The notes under the pieces were generated by a model. It was not told the origin of the DNA, made no database searches, and saw nothing but the letters and a program-made list of their open reading frames with translations. Positions 44,689-53,768 of a stretch of DNA of 64,000 nt are shown here, piece after piece (position 1 is the first letter of the stretch; each line of letters starts with the position of its first letter). Origin of the DNA: Sulfurimonas gotlandica GD1 (GTDB lineage: Bacteria; Campylobacterota; Campylobacteria; Campylobacterales; Sulfurimonadaceae); the NCBI RefSeq assembly GCF_000242915.1, contig NZ_AFRZ01000001.1, forward strand, positions 2,604,001-2,668,000, in the 5' to 3' direction. The position numbers and the translations under genes were made by a program.

Positions 44689-44868
44689 AAGAACTCCTAT
44701 AATGGGATATACAGCCATAAATTATTTCAATTTTAATATAAGTTTTCTTAATTAAACTTAATGAAAATAATTAAATAAGAGCATTGAAATTTGGATAAAA
44801 AATACACTTTTGAATAAATTAATGCAAAAATTGTTCCAACTCTTACATTGCTCTCAGTTTTAATATTC

Positions 44869-44874
44869 TACAAT
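44869..44874 (+). promoter_or_regulatory. -10-like element of the S4-trpD-tsaE-lptB-rpoN operon
   Basis: TATTCTACAATACACC holds TACAAT about 31 bases before the S4-protein ATG at 44905. The 216-base gap to the divergent PAS gene holds nothing else I can support. Confidence 0.35.
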
Positions 44875-44904
44875 ACACCAATAAATAACTAGAAAGTATG
44901 AAAA

Positions 44905-45150
44905 ATGAGAATTGATAAATTTTTAAATTCAGTAAATATAACTAAACGTCGCTCCGTCGCTCAAGACATGATAAGTAATAAAGTTGTTTTGATAAATGAA
45001 ATAGTAGCAAAAGCTAGTAAAAACGTTGACGTAGGCAGTATTATAAGTATTATCTATCTTAATGAAACAAAAAAATATGAAGTACTTCAAATCCCTACAA
45101 CAAAATCAACACCAAAATCACTGCAAGATCAATATATAAAGGAAGTGTAA
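44905..45150 (+). CDS. S4-domain RNA-binding protein (Hsp15-like)
   Basis: An 81-residue protein consisting mainly of an S4 domain: MRIDKFLNSVNITKRRSVAQDMISNKVVLINEIVAKASKNVDVGS, with the RxDkfL start and the RS-A-Q-x2-I pattern. The short RNA-binding module is as in Hsp15/RlbA, which bind the 50S subunit with stalled nascent chains. Its stop TAA shares a base with the trpD ATG (TAATG). Role inferred only from domain. Confidence 0.85.
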   Translation: MRIDKFLNSVNITKRRSVAQDMISNKVVLINEIVAKASKNVDVGSIISIIYLNETKKYEVLQIPTTKSTPKSLQDQYIKEV

Positions 45151-46136
45151 TGACTTATAAAGAAGCAAAAGAGCAATTTACTTCACTTTTTAATGATGAG
45201 ATGAGTGATGATGAGATGCGAGAGTTCTTAGTTAGCATGAAACTTGATGAAAATACATCTGTAGAAGCAATAGCTGCTGCTGCTGAAGTGATGAGAAGTA
45301 ATGCAATCCCTTTGCCTATATCTGGAGAACTTCGTCGTAAGGCAATAGATATAGTTGGTACTGGAGGAGATAAAATCGGAAGTTTTAATATCTCTTCTAC
45401 TGTTGCACTTTTAGTTGCTGCATCTGGAAGTTATGTTGCAAAGCATGGAAGTCGCTCTGTTACTTCAAAATCAGGTAGTGCAGATATGTTCGAAAAGCTT
45501 GGAGTCAGACTTGATCTGAGTATTGAAAACAGTGCCAGACTTTTAGAGGAATCAGGCTTTACTTTTATGTTTGCACAAAATCATCATCCTGCAATGGAAT
45601 TTATTATGCCTGTTAGAAAAAGCATCCCTGACAAGACTATATTTAACATACTTGGACCTTTAACAAATCCTGCCGGTGTCGAGAAGTCATTGCTTGGTGT
45701 ATTTGATAAAGCGTTTGTACCAAAAATGGCAGAAGCACTAAAAATAAACGGTGCAAAATCTACCATGGTCGTAAGTTCAAAAGAGGGTATGGATGAGATC
45801 AGCATCTCTAATATCACATATGCATCAAGACTTCACAAGGGGCAAGTTCATGAGTTTAAAATAGATCCCCAAGAGTATGGAATAAAACGAGCTCCCCTTA
45901 GTGCTATTGTTGGTGGAGATGCATCTTTTAATGCTGGAATTTTGCACAATATTTTTAATTCAGTGGCTACGGATGCACAGAGAGATATTGTACTTATTAA
46001 TGCAGCATCTGCGCTTATGGTCGATGGAATGGCTAGGGATATTCAAGATGGGCTTGAAATTGCACGTGAAGTGATAAAAAAAGGAAAAGCCAAAGAGAAA
46101 TTGAAACAAATCATAGAGATTTCAAACAAATTATGA
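45150..46136 (+). CDS. trpD: Anthranilate phosphoribosyltransferase
   Basis: A 328-residue enzyme of tryptophan synthesis that joins anthranilate and PRPP. The PRPP/Mg site is visible as DIVGTGGDKIGSFNIS (about residues 66-81), followed by KHGSRSVTSKSGSADMFEKLG (about 96-116), and the second metal site with Asp-Glu in MDEIS. No other trp gene is nearby, so tryptophan synthesis is dispersed here. Its stop overlaps the tsaE ATG (ATGA). Confidence 0.95.
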   Translation: MTYKEAKEQFTSLFNDEMSDDEMREFLVSMKLDENTSVEAIAAAAEVMRSNAIPLPISGELRRKAIDIVGTGGDKIGSFNISSTVALLVAASGSYVAKHGSRSVTSKSGSADMFEKLGVRLDLSIENSARLLEESGFTFMFAQNHHPAMEFIMPVRKSIPDKTIFNILGPLTNPAGVEKSLLGVFDKAFVPKMAEALKINGAKSTMVVSSKEGMDEISISNITYASRLHKGQVHEFKIDPQEYGIKRAPLSAIVGGDASFNAGILHNIFNSVATDAQRDIVLINAASALMVDGMARDIQDGLEIAREVIKKGKAKEKLKQIIEISNKL

Positions 46137-46552
46137 TAGATTATCAACTAAAATTAGATGAACTTCACACTTTAGTGAAGGAAATTAGCGAAAAATTTCA
46201 AAATGGAGTCATTATTTTAAAAGGTGACTTAGCATCTGGTAAGACAACATTTGTAAAAGCTTTAGCTTTGCATCTAGGTGTAGATGATGATGTGACTTCT
46301 CCTACATTTTCTCTGCAGCAATGCTATGGAAATAGAATTTTTCACTATGATATTTATAATCATGGTATAGAACATTTTATATCTTTAGGTATGTTAGAAG
46401 AGTTAGACAGAGATGGACTTCATTTAGTAGAGTGGGGTGATGACAGACTTGTTGATATCTTAGAGTCTGCAGGTATAAAAACATTAACGATTACAATTGG
46501 AAAACTAGATAATAATAGTAGAAATTATAAGGTAGATTATGCACACGCTTAA
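46133..46552 (+). CDS. tsaE: tRNA threonylcarbamoyladenosine biosynthesis ATPase TsaE
   Basis: A 139-residue P-loop protein needed for t6A37 modification of ANN-decoding tRNAs with TsaB, TsaC and TsaD. The Walker A is [16 protein letters not shown] (about residues 30-45), followed by SPTFSL and FHYDIYN, and the family motif HLVEWGD near 104-110. It is coupled to trpD by a four-base overlap and overlaps lptB by 14 bases. The tsaE-lptB-rpoN order is conserved in Campylobacterota. Confidence 0.93.
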   Translation: MIDYQLKLDELHTLVKEISEKFQNGVIILKGDLASGKTTFVKALALHLGVDDDVTSPTFSLQQCYGNRIFHYDIYNHGIEHFISLGMLEELDRDGLHLVEWGDDRLVDILESAGIKTLTITIGKLDNNSRNYKVDYAHA

Positions 46553-47261
46553 AGCAGTTGACTTAAAGAAAAGAATAAAAGATTTAGAAATAGTAAAAGG
46601 GATGAGTCTTGAGGTGAGTAGTGGAGAAGTTGTTGGACTTCTTGGACCAAATGGTGCCGGGAAGACTACTACTTTTTACATGATTTGTGGGCTTGTTGAA
46701 GCTAGCGGTGGTGAAGTATTTTTTGATGGTGAGAACCTATCAAATATGCCACTTCATCAAAGAGCAATCAAAGGTATTGGTTATCTTCCTCAAGAAGCTT
46801 CTATATTTAAAGACTTAACAGTTGAAGATAATCTTATGGTAGCTGCACAAGTTGGCATTGAAGGCAAAGAAGCACAAGAAGCGAGAATCTTAGAACTTTT
46901 GGATATGTTTAATATTGAACCGATTCGTTACCGTAAGGGTATTAGCCTTAGTGGTGGTGAAAGACGTCGTGTAGAAATAGCAAGAGCTCTTGTTAATAAA
47001 CCAAAGTTTTTACTTCTTGATGAGCCATTTGCAGGTGTTGACCCTATTGCTGTTATGGATATTCAAAAGGTAATACATCAGCTTGTATCTTATGATATAG
47101 GTGTGCTTATAACAGACCATAATGTTCGTGAGACTTTAGCTGTATGTGATAGAGCCTATGTTATTAAAGCAGGAGAGCTTCTGGCTTCTGGAACTAGTGA
47201 TGAAATAGGACAAAATGCAGATGTGCGTACACACTACTTAGGTGAGGGATTCAAACTCTAA
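46539..47261 (+). CDS. lptB: LPS export ABC transporter ATPase LptB
   Basis: A 240-residue ABC ATPase that powers lipopolysaccharide extraction from the inner membrane with LptFG and LptC. It shows Walker [15 protein letters not shown] (about residues 35-48), the signature [15 protein letters not shown] and Walker [17 protein letters not shown], all closest to LptB (YhbG). The [12 protein letters not shown] pattern is typical of LptB rather than of amino-acid transporters. Its place directly before rpoN is the common gammaproteobacterial and epsilonproteobacterial arrangement. The ATG lies within the end of tsaE. Confidence 0.95.
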   Translation: MHTLKAVDLKKRIKDLEIVKGMSLEVSSGEVVGLLGPNGAGKTTTFYMICGLVEASGGEVFFDGENLSNMPLHQRAIKGIGYLPQEASIFKDLTVEDNLMVAAQVGIEGKEAQEARILELLDMFNIEPIRYRKGISLSGGERRRVEIARALVNKPKFLLLDEPFAGVDPIAVMDIQKVIHQLVSYDIGVLITDHNVRETLAVCDRAYVIKAGELLASGTSDEIGQNADVRTHYLGEGFKL

Positions 47262-47276
47262 GGAGTTTATCATAAT

Positions 47277-48545
47277 ATGGCAGGATTAAGACAAAATACC
47301 AGCGTAGAGACAAAGCATAAACTTTCGAATACTCTACGTAACTGGCTGCCTATTTTGCACTCCAGTCTGGGTGATCTTAGTGATGCTATGGCCCCTTTTA
47401 TAGAGTCTAACCCTGTTGTAGAAATAGAGTCCGGTTATGAAGATGATTTTGAGAAAAGAATCCCTAAAAAAATCATAAGCGGACAAGTAAGCAACTCACG
47501 TACTGAGCAGATAGAAGCTTTAACAATACAGAAAAAATCTCTTTATGAAGTTTTGGATGAGCAGATAGGCAAACCACTTTTCCCAACTCCAGTCTCTCAG
47601 GAAGTGGCATTTTTTGTTGTGGAAAATTTAGATGAAAATGGTTACTACGAGGGTGATAGTGAGTCATTTTGCAGTAAAAACGGCATCTCAATAGATGAAT
47701 TTGAAAAAATTCGACTTAGATTCGCTCATTTAGAACCTGTTGGAATTGCCGCAAAAGATTTAGCAGAATCTTTTTTATTTCAATTAGATTCTTCAGATAT
47801 AAGTGATGAAGCTTATCCACTATGTGTGGAAATTATAAAAGATATACAGGCTATACATAACTTTTCAGACAAAGAACATTTTAGTGAAGTTATGCGAGTA
47901 CTTGGGACATTTAAAAACCCTCCGGCAATTGAGTATCAAGAAGAGTCTGCTCATGTAGTTCCTGATCTTATGATATTTTTTAATGACGAAAACTCTATAG
48001 AGATAAAGCTAAACGATGCATATTATCCGACTATAAAAATAGATAGTAACTATGCTGTTGAGCATGAGTTTATTACCCAAAAGATAAAAGAGGCTAAAAG
48101 CTTGGTAGATGCACTAGACATGAGACGTGCAACACTCTACAAAGTCGGTCTTATGATAGTTGAATACCAGTATGAGTTTTTTACGGGTGGGCAGGTTATG
48201 CCACTTACATTAAAGACTCTTGCTGATGAATTTGGACATAACCCATCAACTATATCACGTGCAATTGCTAACAAGTACATTGCCTGTGACAGAGGAGTAT
48301 TTGCCATGAAAGAATTCTTTACAACTGCAATAGATGAAGATGTATCAAATGCAGCTATTAAAGAGTTCCTTGTTGGTTTAGTAAAACAAGAAAGTCGTGA
48401 AAAACCTCTTAGTGATATGAAACTCCTAGATTTGATTCAAGATAAATTCAAAGTAAAAATGGTTAGACGTACTATTGCTAAGTATAGAAAACAGCTAAAT
48501 ATAGCCGGCTCAAGTGAAAGGAAAAAACTCTATCATTTACATTAA
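47277..48545 (+). CDS. rpoN: RNA polymerase sigma-54 factor
   Basis: A 422-residue sigma-54. The C-terminal RpoN box is clear (VRRTIAKYRKQLNIAGS, about residues 394-410), as is the helix-turn-helix core (LADEFGHNPSTISRAIANKYI near 314-334). The N-terminal activator-interacting region I (QNTSVETKHKLSNTLRNWLPILHSS) is shortened and lacks the Gln-rich composition of enterobacterial RpoN, as usual in this phylum. Sigma-54 controls middle flagellar genes (hook, basal body) here. It follows lptB by 15 bases and its 3' end overlaps the next gene by 32 bases. Confidence 0.95.
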   Translation: MAGLRQNTSVETKHKLSNTLRNWLPILHSSLGDLSDAMAPFIESNPVVEIESGYEDDFEKRIPKKIISGQVSNSRTEQIEALTIQKKSLYEVLDEQIGKPLFPTPVSQEVAFFVVENLDENGYYEGDSESFCSKNGISIDEFEKIRLRFAHLEPVGIAAKDLAESFLFQLDSSDISDEAYPLCVEIIKDIQAIHNFSDKEHFSEVMRVLGTFKNPPAIEYQEESAHVVPDLMIFFNDENSIEIKLNDAYYPTIKIDSNYAVEHEFITQKIKEAKSLVDALDMRRATLYKVGLMIVEYQYEFFTGGQVMPLTLKTLADEFGHNPSTISRAIANKYIACDRGVFAMKEFFTTAIDEDVSNAAIKEFLVGLVKQESREKPLSDMKLLDLIQDKFKVKMVRRTIAKYRKQLNIAGSSERKKLYHLH

Positions 48546-49278
48546 AAAAAGACTGGACGAAGAAGCAAAAAAGCGTAACAACGCAGATGAAGTCTCCGTC
48601 GATAAATTGGACCCAATTTTAGTAGCGCATCGCTACAGAGATCCTACTATTTCACTTATCTGTGCACTCTTTGCATACGGTAATGTTAAGCAGATAGTTA
48701 AGTTTTTAGATTCTTTGGATTTTTCGTTGCTAACAAAAAGTGATGATGAAATAAAAGAAGCTCTGAAAAACCACTATTACAGGTTCCAAAAGAGTGAAGA
48801 TGTTATAGCTCTCTTTATTGCCCTAAAGCGCCTAAATGAGACTACAACTCTTGAAGAAGTTTTTGTAGATGCTTATAACACAAGCTCTAACGTTATAGAT
48901 GGAATAAATGCTCTTATAGAGATGCTAATATCTCTCTACCCTCATAATACACAAGGGTATAATTTTTTGACCTCAAAAATCACAACAAAGACAAAAGGGG
49001 CCGGTGCCCTAAAGAGATGGATGATGTTTCTTCGATGGATGGTTAGAGAAGACAATATCGATATGGGTTTATGGAGTGGTGTTAGTAAAAAAGATCTGAT
49101 TATGCCTCTTGATACTCATACTTTTAATGTCTCCAAAAAACTTGGATTACTACAGAGAAAAACATATGATCTTCAAGCTGCCATAGAACTTACAGAGACA
49201 CTGCGAAGTTTCGATAAAGATGACCCTTTAAAGTATGATTTTGCACTCTATCGCATAGGACAAGAGAAGATTCTATAA
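48514..49278 (+). CDS. TIGR02757-family protein, unknown function
   Basis: A 254-residue soluble protein. It matches the TIGR02757/DUF2400 family by AHRYRDPTISLICALFAYGNVKQIVKFLDSL (in pieces, residues about 31-65), GAGALKRWMMFLRWMVRED near 164-182, and HTFNVSKKLGLLQRKTYDLQAAIELTE (in pieces, about 200-227). The fold is helical, related to HhH DNA glycosylases, but no activity is known. The start is GTG at 48514 inside the rpoN 3' end, with GAAAG upstream; no ATG occurs early in the frame. It is the last gene of the operon. Confidence 0.8.
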   Translation: MKGKNSIIYIKKRLDEEAKKRNNADEVSVDKLDPILVAHRYRDPTISLICALFAYGNVKQIVKFLDSLDFSLLTKSDDEIKEALKNHYYRFQKSEDVIALFIALKRLNETTTLEEVFVDAYNTSSNVIDGINALIEMLISLYPHNTQGYNFLTSKITTKTKGAGALKRWMMFLRWMVREDNIDMGLWSGVSKKDLIMPLDTHTFNVSKKLGLLQRKTYDLQAAIELTETLRSFDKDDPLKYDFALYRIGQEKIL

Positions 49279-49351
49279 TATAAATGAGACTTTTTAGCTA
49301 CTTTTATTAATTGTTAATTAATAAATGTGTATATTAAGTCAAAGGACATTT

Positions 49352-50260
49352 ATGCGACAGATTATTTTAATCTTTTTACTTACTCTTGGCCTGTTCGCCA
49401 AAACAATAACTCCAAATGAAGTTTACACTCAGGCAATGCTTATTTCAGATGAAACACATTACTTACTTAAACATTATGGCATCAAGCATGATCATGATGG
49501 CATTGTAAGTCGTACTGCTATAAAAACACAACTCAAGCCACGCAATGTTTGGCAGATGACTTATGAGATAGCTATTAAGATGAATATTCTTAGAACTGCC
49601 CATAAGCTACCTATCATAGAACCGGTTAATATGTCTCCTGTACTTAACTTAAACCCTGATCTAGTGTATGAACAGACACAAAGAATATTGACTGAGATAA
49701 AGATATTTAAATATAGAATGGGCATAAAAAACAGAGAGTTAAAGGAAAAGATATATACAAATAAAACACCATTGGATGTTTTTAATCTTCTTCGAAAAAT
49801 CAGCGCTTCTTTTGATGAACTAAATCAAGCAGAATTTACACCATCTTATGTATTTGGTGAAACAATGCGCGTGTATGATGATCTAACCGAAATTCTGGCG
49901 CATCTAAAAATAAAAGATAATACTATTCCGACAGCCAGAAATGATAAAGCTACGCCAAAAGACACATTTAAAGTATCTATGAATATTTTAACAAAGATAA
50001 AACAGATACAGTTTTCTATGGGGGTAGAGAGCGTTGATTTTTCAGTATTTAAGAAAGATGAGCTAACACCAAGTGATGTCTTTACTATGAGTCAAATGAT
50101 TATAGCTGAACTTCAAACTATTAAGGCATATATAGGGTTGGAACACTATATAACACCTGCTGCTACAACTTACACAGGTAAAACACCTACTGATGTTGAG
50201 CAATTGATGAATTGGAACCTTAGAAAAGTATCATTGATTGATATAAAAGCAGGGGAATAA
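49352..50260 (+). CDS. Periplasmic helical repeat protein, unknown function
   Basis: A 302-residue exported protein; signal peptide MRQIILIFLLTLGLFA, cleaved near residue 16. ATG 49352 follows AAAGGA. The mature part is built of about eight copies of a 38-residue unit beginning with a T/N/K-P-x-D/E-V-F/Y/W motif and continuing as an amphipathic helix, often closing in G-I/V. I see unit starts near residues 20, 61, 101, 139, 163, 201, 239 and 278. I do not recognise a family. It sits one base before a large hybrid kinase and starts the sensory operon, so it may bind or present a periplasmic ligand to the kinase sensor domain. Confidence 0.85.
   Translation: MRQIILIFLLTLGLFAKTITPNEVYTQAMLISDETHYLLKHYGIKHDHDGIVSRTAIKTQLKPRNVWQMTYEIAIKMNILRTAHKLPIIEPVNMSPVLNLNPDLVYEQTQRILTEIKIFKYRMGIKNRELKEKIYTNKTPLDVFNLLRKISASFDELNQAEFTPSYVFGETMRVYDDLTEILAHLKIKDNTIPTARNDKATPKDTFKVSMNILTKIKQIQFSMGVESVDFSVFKKDELTPSDVFTMSQMIIAELQTIKAYIGLEHYITPAATTYTGKTPTDVEQLMNWNLRKVSLIDIKAGE
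49409..50245 (+). repeat. Coding repeat: eight helical units of about 38 residues
   Basis: Protein-level tandem repeat within the periplasmic protein. The units begin TPNEVYTQ, LKPRNVWQ, NPDLVYEQ, TPLDVFNL, TPSYVFGE, TPKDTFKV, TPSDVFTM and TPTDVEQL, and each continues with a helix. The bases have diverged, so it is an old duplication and not a DNA repeat. Spacing between starts varies from about 24 to 41 residues. Confidence 0.7.
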
Positions 50261-50261
50261 T

Positions 50262-53200
50262 ATGAATTTAAATATGTCACTGCAAAATAAGATATTTTCT
50301 ATTTTTATTGTTGTGTTAACTCTTGGTATTGGCTTTGTTGGATGGTATGGATATAAAACTGCTTCTGAAGGTTATATTGAAAGTGCCTATAAGCTTAGTG
50401 AACGTGATACAAATAATCTTACTATTGAGATAGAAGGAAACTTGGGGCATGTTACAAAAGATGCACTCTATATAAAAGAGTTTTATGCCCTTAAAAGATA
50501 TATGATCTGGAAATCAATGTCTGTAGATACAAAAGCACAAATGTGGAAAGATATATTCTCAGATGCACTGCTGGACTTTTTAAAAGCACAAAAAGACTAC
50601 TATAAAATTAGAGTAGTTGATTTAGATGGAAAGGAACTGCTTGTAGTCAAGTATGATGAAAAGAGTAATAGCGCCTATTTGTTGGCAGATTCAGAGCTTC
50701 AAAATAATAGTGGAAGAAACTATTTAGAAGTGCCTAAGACACTAAAGAAAGATGAGTTCTTTATATCAGATATGAATCTAAATATTGAATATGGAAAGAT
50801 TGAACAACCTTTTATTCCTGTTGTAAGATATTCTACACCTATCATCAGTGATAATGGAAATATGATAGGAGTTTTTGTAGTAAATATCTATGCGAATAAT
50901 ATACTTAATATTGTTAATCAAGCGTCTATTAATGGTGCTAAAAAAGGTTTTTCTTACTTTTTAATAGACAAAGAGGGAAATTACCTCTTTAATAAAGATG
51001 AGAGTAAGACATGGGGTTCTCAGATAAAAGGAAAGTCGAACTTTAATGATGATCATTTTAATCTAAAGAAGTTCATGAAAGACAAATCAAAAGGAACTTT
51101 TATACATAACAATAAGATTTACTCTTATCGCGCAGTTCATCCGCTGAAGCAAAACAGTGAGAACTATTGGTACGCAATTTCAAGTGTGGATACGAATATT
51201 GCACTTGAGAAGTTAGATGATTTTAAACAGTTATTTATCTTTATATTACTATTTGTAGTAATTATTAGTTTCTTTATTATTAAGTTTTATTTATTAAAAA
51301 TAACAACGCCATTAGCTCAGGTAACTTCTCAACTAAAAGCACTCTCAAGGGGTGAAATTAAAAAAGAAGAGATCAACTATAGCGGTAATGATGAAATAAG
51401 TGAGATAGTAAATTCAACTCAAAAAGTTATAGATGCTATTGAGACAACAATATCTCAAGCTAATGCAGTTGCAGATGGTGATTTTTCTAAGGAGATAGAA
51501 CTTCTTGGTAAGAATGATCAACTTGGTCTTGCAATTACAGATATGACAAAAAGACTCAAAGAGATAACTTCTTTAGCTAAAAAACTCTCTACTGGAAATT
51601 ATGATACAAAAATCATTGCTAAAAGCAGTGAGGACAGACTTGGTATGGCGCTAATTGATATGATTAAATATCTTGAAGTAGTAGCAAGTGTCGCTGAGTC
51701 AATTGCTGAAGGTAATATTGATGTAGATTACAAAATCGTCGGTGAGGAGGATAGGTTAGGTATTGCAATGCTTAAAATGATTGCTTACCTAAGAGGAATA
51801 GTCTCTCAAGCTGATGCCATAACTAAAAATGATTTTTCTAAGAATATTGAAGTGAAATCAAAAAATGATGAGCTAGGTATTGCTCTTGGCATCATGACTA
51901 ATATGCTACAAGAAAATGATATAAAAAATAAAAATGAAATCTACTTTAGCGATGGTATTGGTGAGTTTAGCGATAAACTTACAGGTATTAGTGACACTAT
52001 GGAACTCTCTAAAAAAGCTATAACAATGGCAAGCAGATATGTAGATGCTTGTAGTGGTGTCGCATATATTTATGACAAAGAAAAAGGTGAACTTGGTCTT
52101 ATCGCATCGTACTCGTTTAATCCAAAAGACAGTTCTTCAAACATATTTAAACTAGGAAATGGAGTAATCGGGCAAGTTGGATTAGAGAAGAAATCTATTC
52201 TTCTTAAAAACGTAGAAAACGAGCACTATGATGTGAAAACAGGCACAACCCTATCAAAGCCCAAGGAAGTATTTGTTCTTCCCCTCATCCATGAAGGGGA
52301 ACTCTTTGGTGTTGCAGAGCTTATGACTTTTGAAAGTTTCAGCAAGGTGCAAAAAGATTATCTTAAAAAGGCCTCTGAAATCTTTACAACATCACTTTTC
52401 GCTGCTACTCAAAATATGCAGATAAAAGTATTACTTGAAGATTCTAAGCGAGCTTATGAAGAGCTGCAAGTGCAGAGTGAAGAACTTCAGGAATCAAACG
52501 TTCAGATGGAGGAGCAACAGCAGCAGCTCACTCTTCAAGCCAAAAGTATGAAAATTAAAAACGATGAATTGCTTCAGGCTAAAGAAGACCTTGATAAGAG
52601 AGCAGATGATTTAGAAAAAGCCAGTAAATATAAAAGCGAGTTCTTGGCAAATATGTCGCATGAACTTCGTACTCCGCTTAACTCGATTATATTACTCTCA
52701 AAACTCCTTACTCAAAACAAGAAAGAGACATTGAGTGATAGTGATGTATCAAAAACTTCGGTTATACATAAAGCAGGTAACGACTTACTACTTCTTATCA
52801 ATGACATTTTGGACTTAAGCAAGATAGAATCTGGGAATATGGAATTAAATGAGAGTGAATTTGATACTAGCGAAATTAGAGAAGAGATTGAAGGTCTTTT
52901 CTCTGAAGTAGCAAAAGAAAAAAATCTAAATTTTGAGGTAAGAGATAGTTTTAACAGAAGTTTTATAGTTGATAAAACAAAACTGCTGCAAATTATTAAA
53001 AACCTTCTCTCTAATGCATTTAAGTTCACAAAATCAGGGGAAGTGTCTCTTTCTGTATTTAAGAAAAATAGAGATATAGTTTTTGAGGTGTCAGACACGG
53101 GTATAGGCATCCCAGAAGCTAAACTAGCTCTTATCTTTGAAGCGTTTAAGCAGGTTGATGGAAGTATAAGCAGAGAGTATGGCGGAACGGGGCTTGGTCT

Positions 53201-53768
53201 TTCTATAAGTAAAACATTCATAAACTTGATGGGTGGGCGTATAGAAGTAGATTCAAAAGAGGGTATAGGCTCCAGCTTTTTGGTAATTCTTCCAATTGAA
53301 AAAGATGACTATGAGAAAGAAACTTCAAGCAAGATAGAAGTCACAGATATTATTCTTGCAGATGATGAGATAGAACTATTTGACAAAGAACTTTTAAAGT
53401 CTAAGAACATCCTAATAGTAGATGATGACAGTAGAAATATTTTTACTCTCTCTTCAGTAGTTCAAGAACTTGGAGCGGATACATACAGTGCCTTAAACGG
53501 TGAAGATGCATTTAAACTTCTAGAAGAGGAAGAAGCAAATATGGATGTTATTCTTATGGATATTATGATGCCTATTATGGACGGATTAAAAACCATTGAG
53601 AAGATTAAAGCAGATGAAAGATTTAAACATATTCCTATCATCGCAGTAACTGCAAAAGTCATGAAAGAAGATAAGAGAATGTGCTATGAAGCCGGTGCAA
53701 ATGATTATCTTGCAAAGCCAATAGACCAAAATGCTCTTATCTCTATGTTAAAAGCGTGGAGCAAGTAG
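50262..53768 (+). CDS. Hybrid histidine kinase with dCache sensor, five HAMP-like repeats, GAF and receiver
   Basis: A 1,168-residue kinase. Membrane segments (about 12-30 and 321-343) flank a Cache-type periplasmic sensor. The cytoplasmic side holds a HAMP domain followed by four tandem HAMP-like units (VADGDFSKEIE, LSTGNYDTKII, IAEGNIDVDYK and ITKNDFSKNIE, each ending in an L-G-I/L-A helix). A GAF domain (about 590-715), a long coiled coil, HisKA with His800 (NMSHELRTP), an ATPase domain (DTGIGI, GGTGLGLSIS) and a receiver with Asp1100 (ILMDIMMPIMDG) follow. It is one base downstream of the repeat-protein gene and directly joined to the CheB-CheR gene, so these act as a unit. It has no HPt; transfer to the downstream receivers needs one. 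Confidence 0.93.
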   Translation: MNLNMSLQNKIFSIFIVVLTLGIGFVGWYGYKTASEGYIESAYKLSERDTNNLTIEIEGNLGHVTKDALYIKEFYALKRYMIWKSMSVDTKAQMWKDIFSDALLDFLKAQKDYYKIRVVDLDGKELLVVKYDEKSNSAYLLADSELQNNSGRNYLEVPKTLKKDEFFISDMNLNIEYGKIEQPFIPVVRYSTPIISDNGNMIGVFVVNIYANNILNIVNQASINGAKKGFSYFLIDKEGNYLFNKDESKTWGSQIKGKSNFNDDHFNLKKFMKDKSKGTFIHNNKIYSYRAVHPLKQNSENYWYAISSVDTNIALEKLDDFKQLFIFILLFVVIISFFIIKFYLLKITTPLAQVTSQLKALSRGEIKKEEINYSGNDEISEIVNSTQKVIDAIETTISQANAVADGDFSKEIELLGKNDQLGLAITDMTKRLKEITSLAKKLSTGNYDTKIIAKSSEDRLGMALIDMIKYLEVVASVAESIAEGNIDVDYKIVGEEDRLGIAMLKMIAYLRGIVSQADAITKNDFSKNIEVKSKNDELGIALGIMTNMLQENDIKNKNEIYFSDGIGEFSDKLTGISDTMELSKKAITMASRYVDACSGVAYIYDKEKGELGLIASYSFNPKDSSSNIFKLGNGVIGQVGLEKKSILLKNVENEHYDVKTGTTLSKPKEVFVLPLIHEGELFGVAELMTFESFSKVQKDYLKKASEIFTTSLFAATQNMQIKVLLEDSKRAYEELQVQSEELQESNVQMEEQQQQLTLQAKSMKIKNDELLQAKEDLDKRADDLEKASKYKSEFLANMSHELRTPLNSIILLSKLLTQNKKETLSDSDVSKTSVIHKAGNDLLLLINDILDLSKIESGNMELNESEFDTSEIREEIEGLFSEVAKEKNLNFEVRDSFNRSFIVDKTKLLQIIKNLLSNAFKFTKSGEVSLSVFKKNRDIVFEVSDTGIGIPEAKLALIFEAFKQVDGSISREYGGTGLGLSISKTFINLMGGRIEVDSKEGIGSSFLVILPIEKDDYEKETSSKIEVTDIILADDEIELFDKELLKSKNILIVDDDSRNIFTLSSVVQELGADTYSALNGEDAFKLLEEEEANMDVILMDIMMPIMDGLKTIEKIKADERFKHIPIIAVTAKVMKEDKRMCYEAGANDYLAKPIDQNALISMLKAWSK

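Noticed and set aside
49290-49325. AT-rich palindrome ATTAATTGTTAATTAAT upstream of the sensory operon as an operator
   Set aside because: In DNA this AT-rich such palindromes arise by chance; there is no neighbouring DNA-binding regulator gene to connect it with.
52712-53221. Open frame of 169 codons antisense to the hybrid kinase ATPase domain
   Set aside because: It runs opposite conserved HisKA/HATPase coding sequence and lacks a start signal; low-complexity Leu/Ser-rich translation indicates a shadow.
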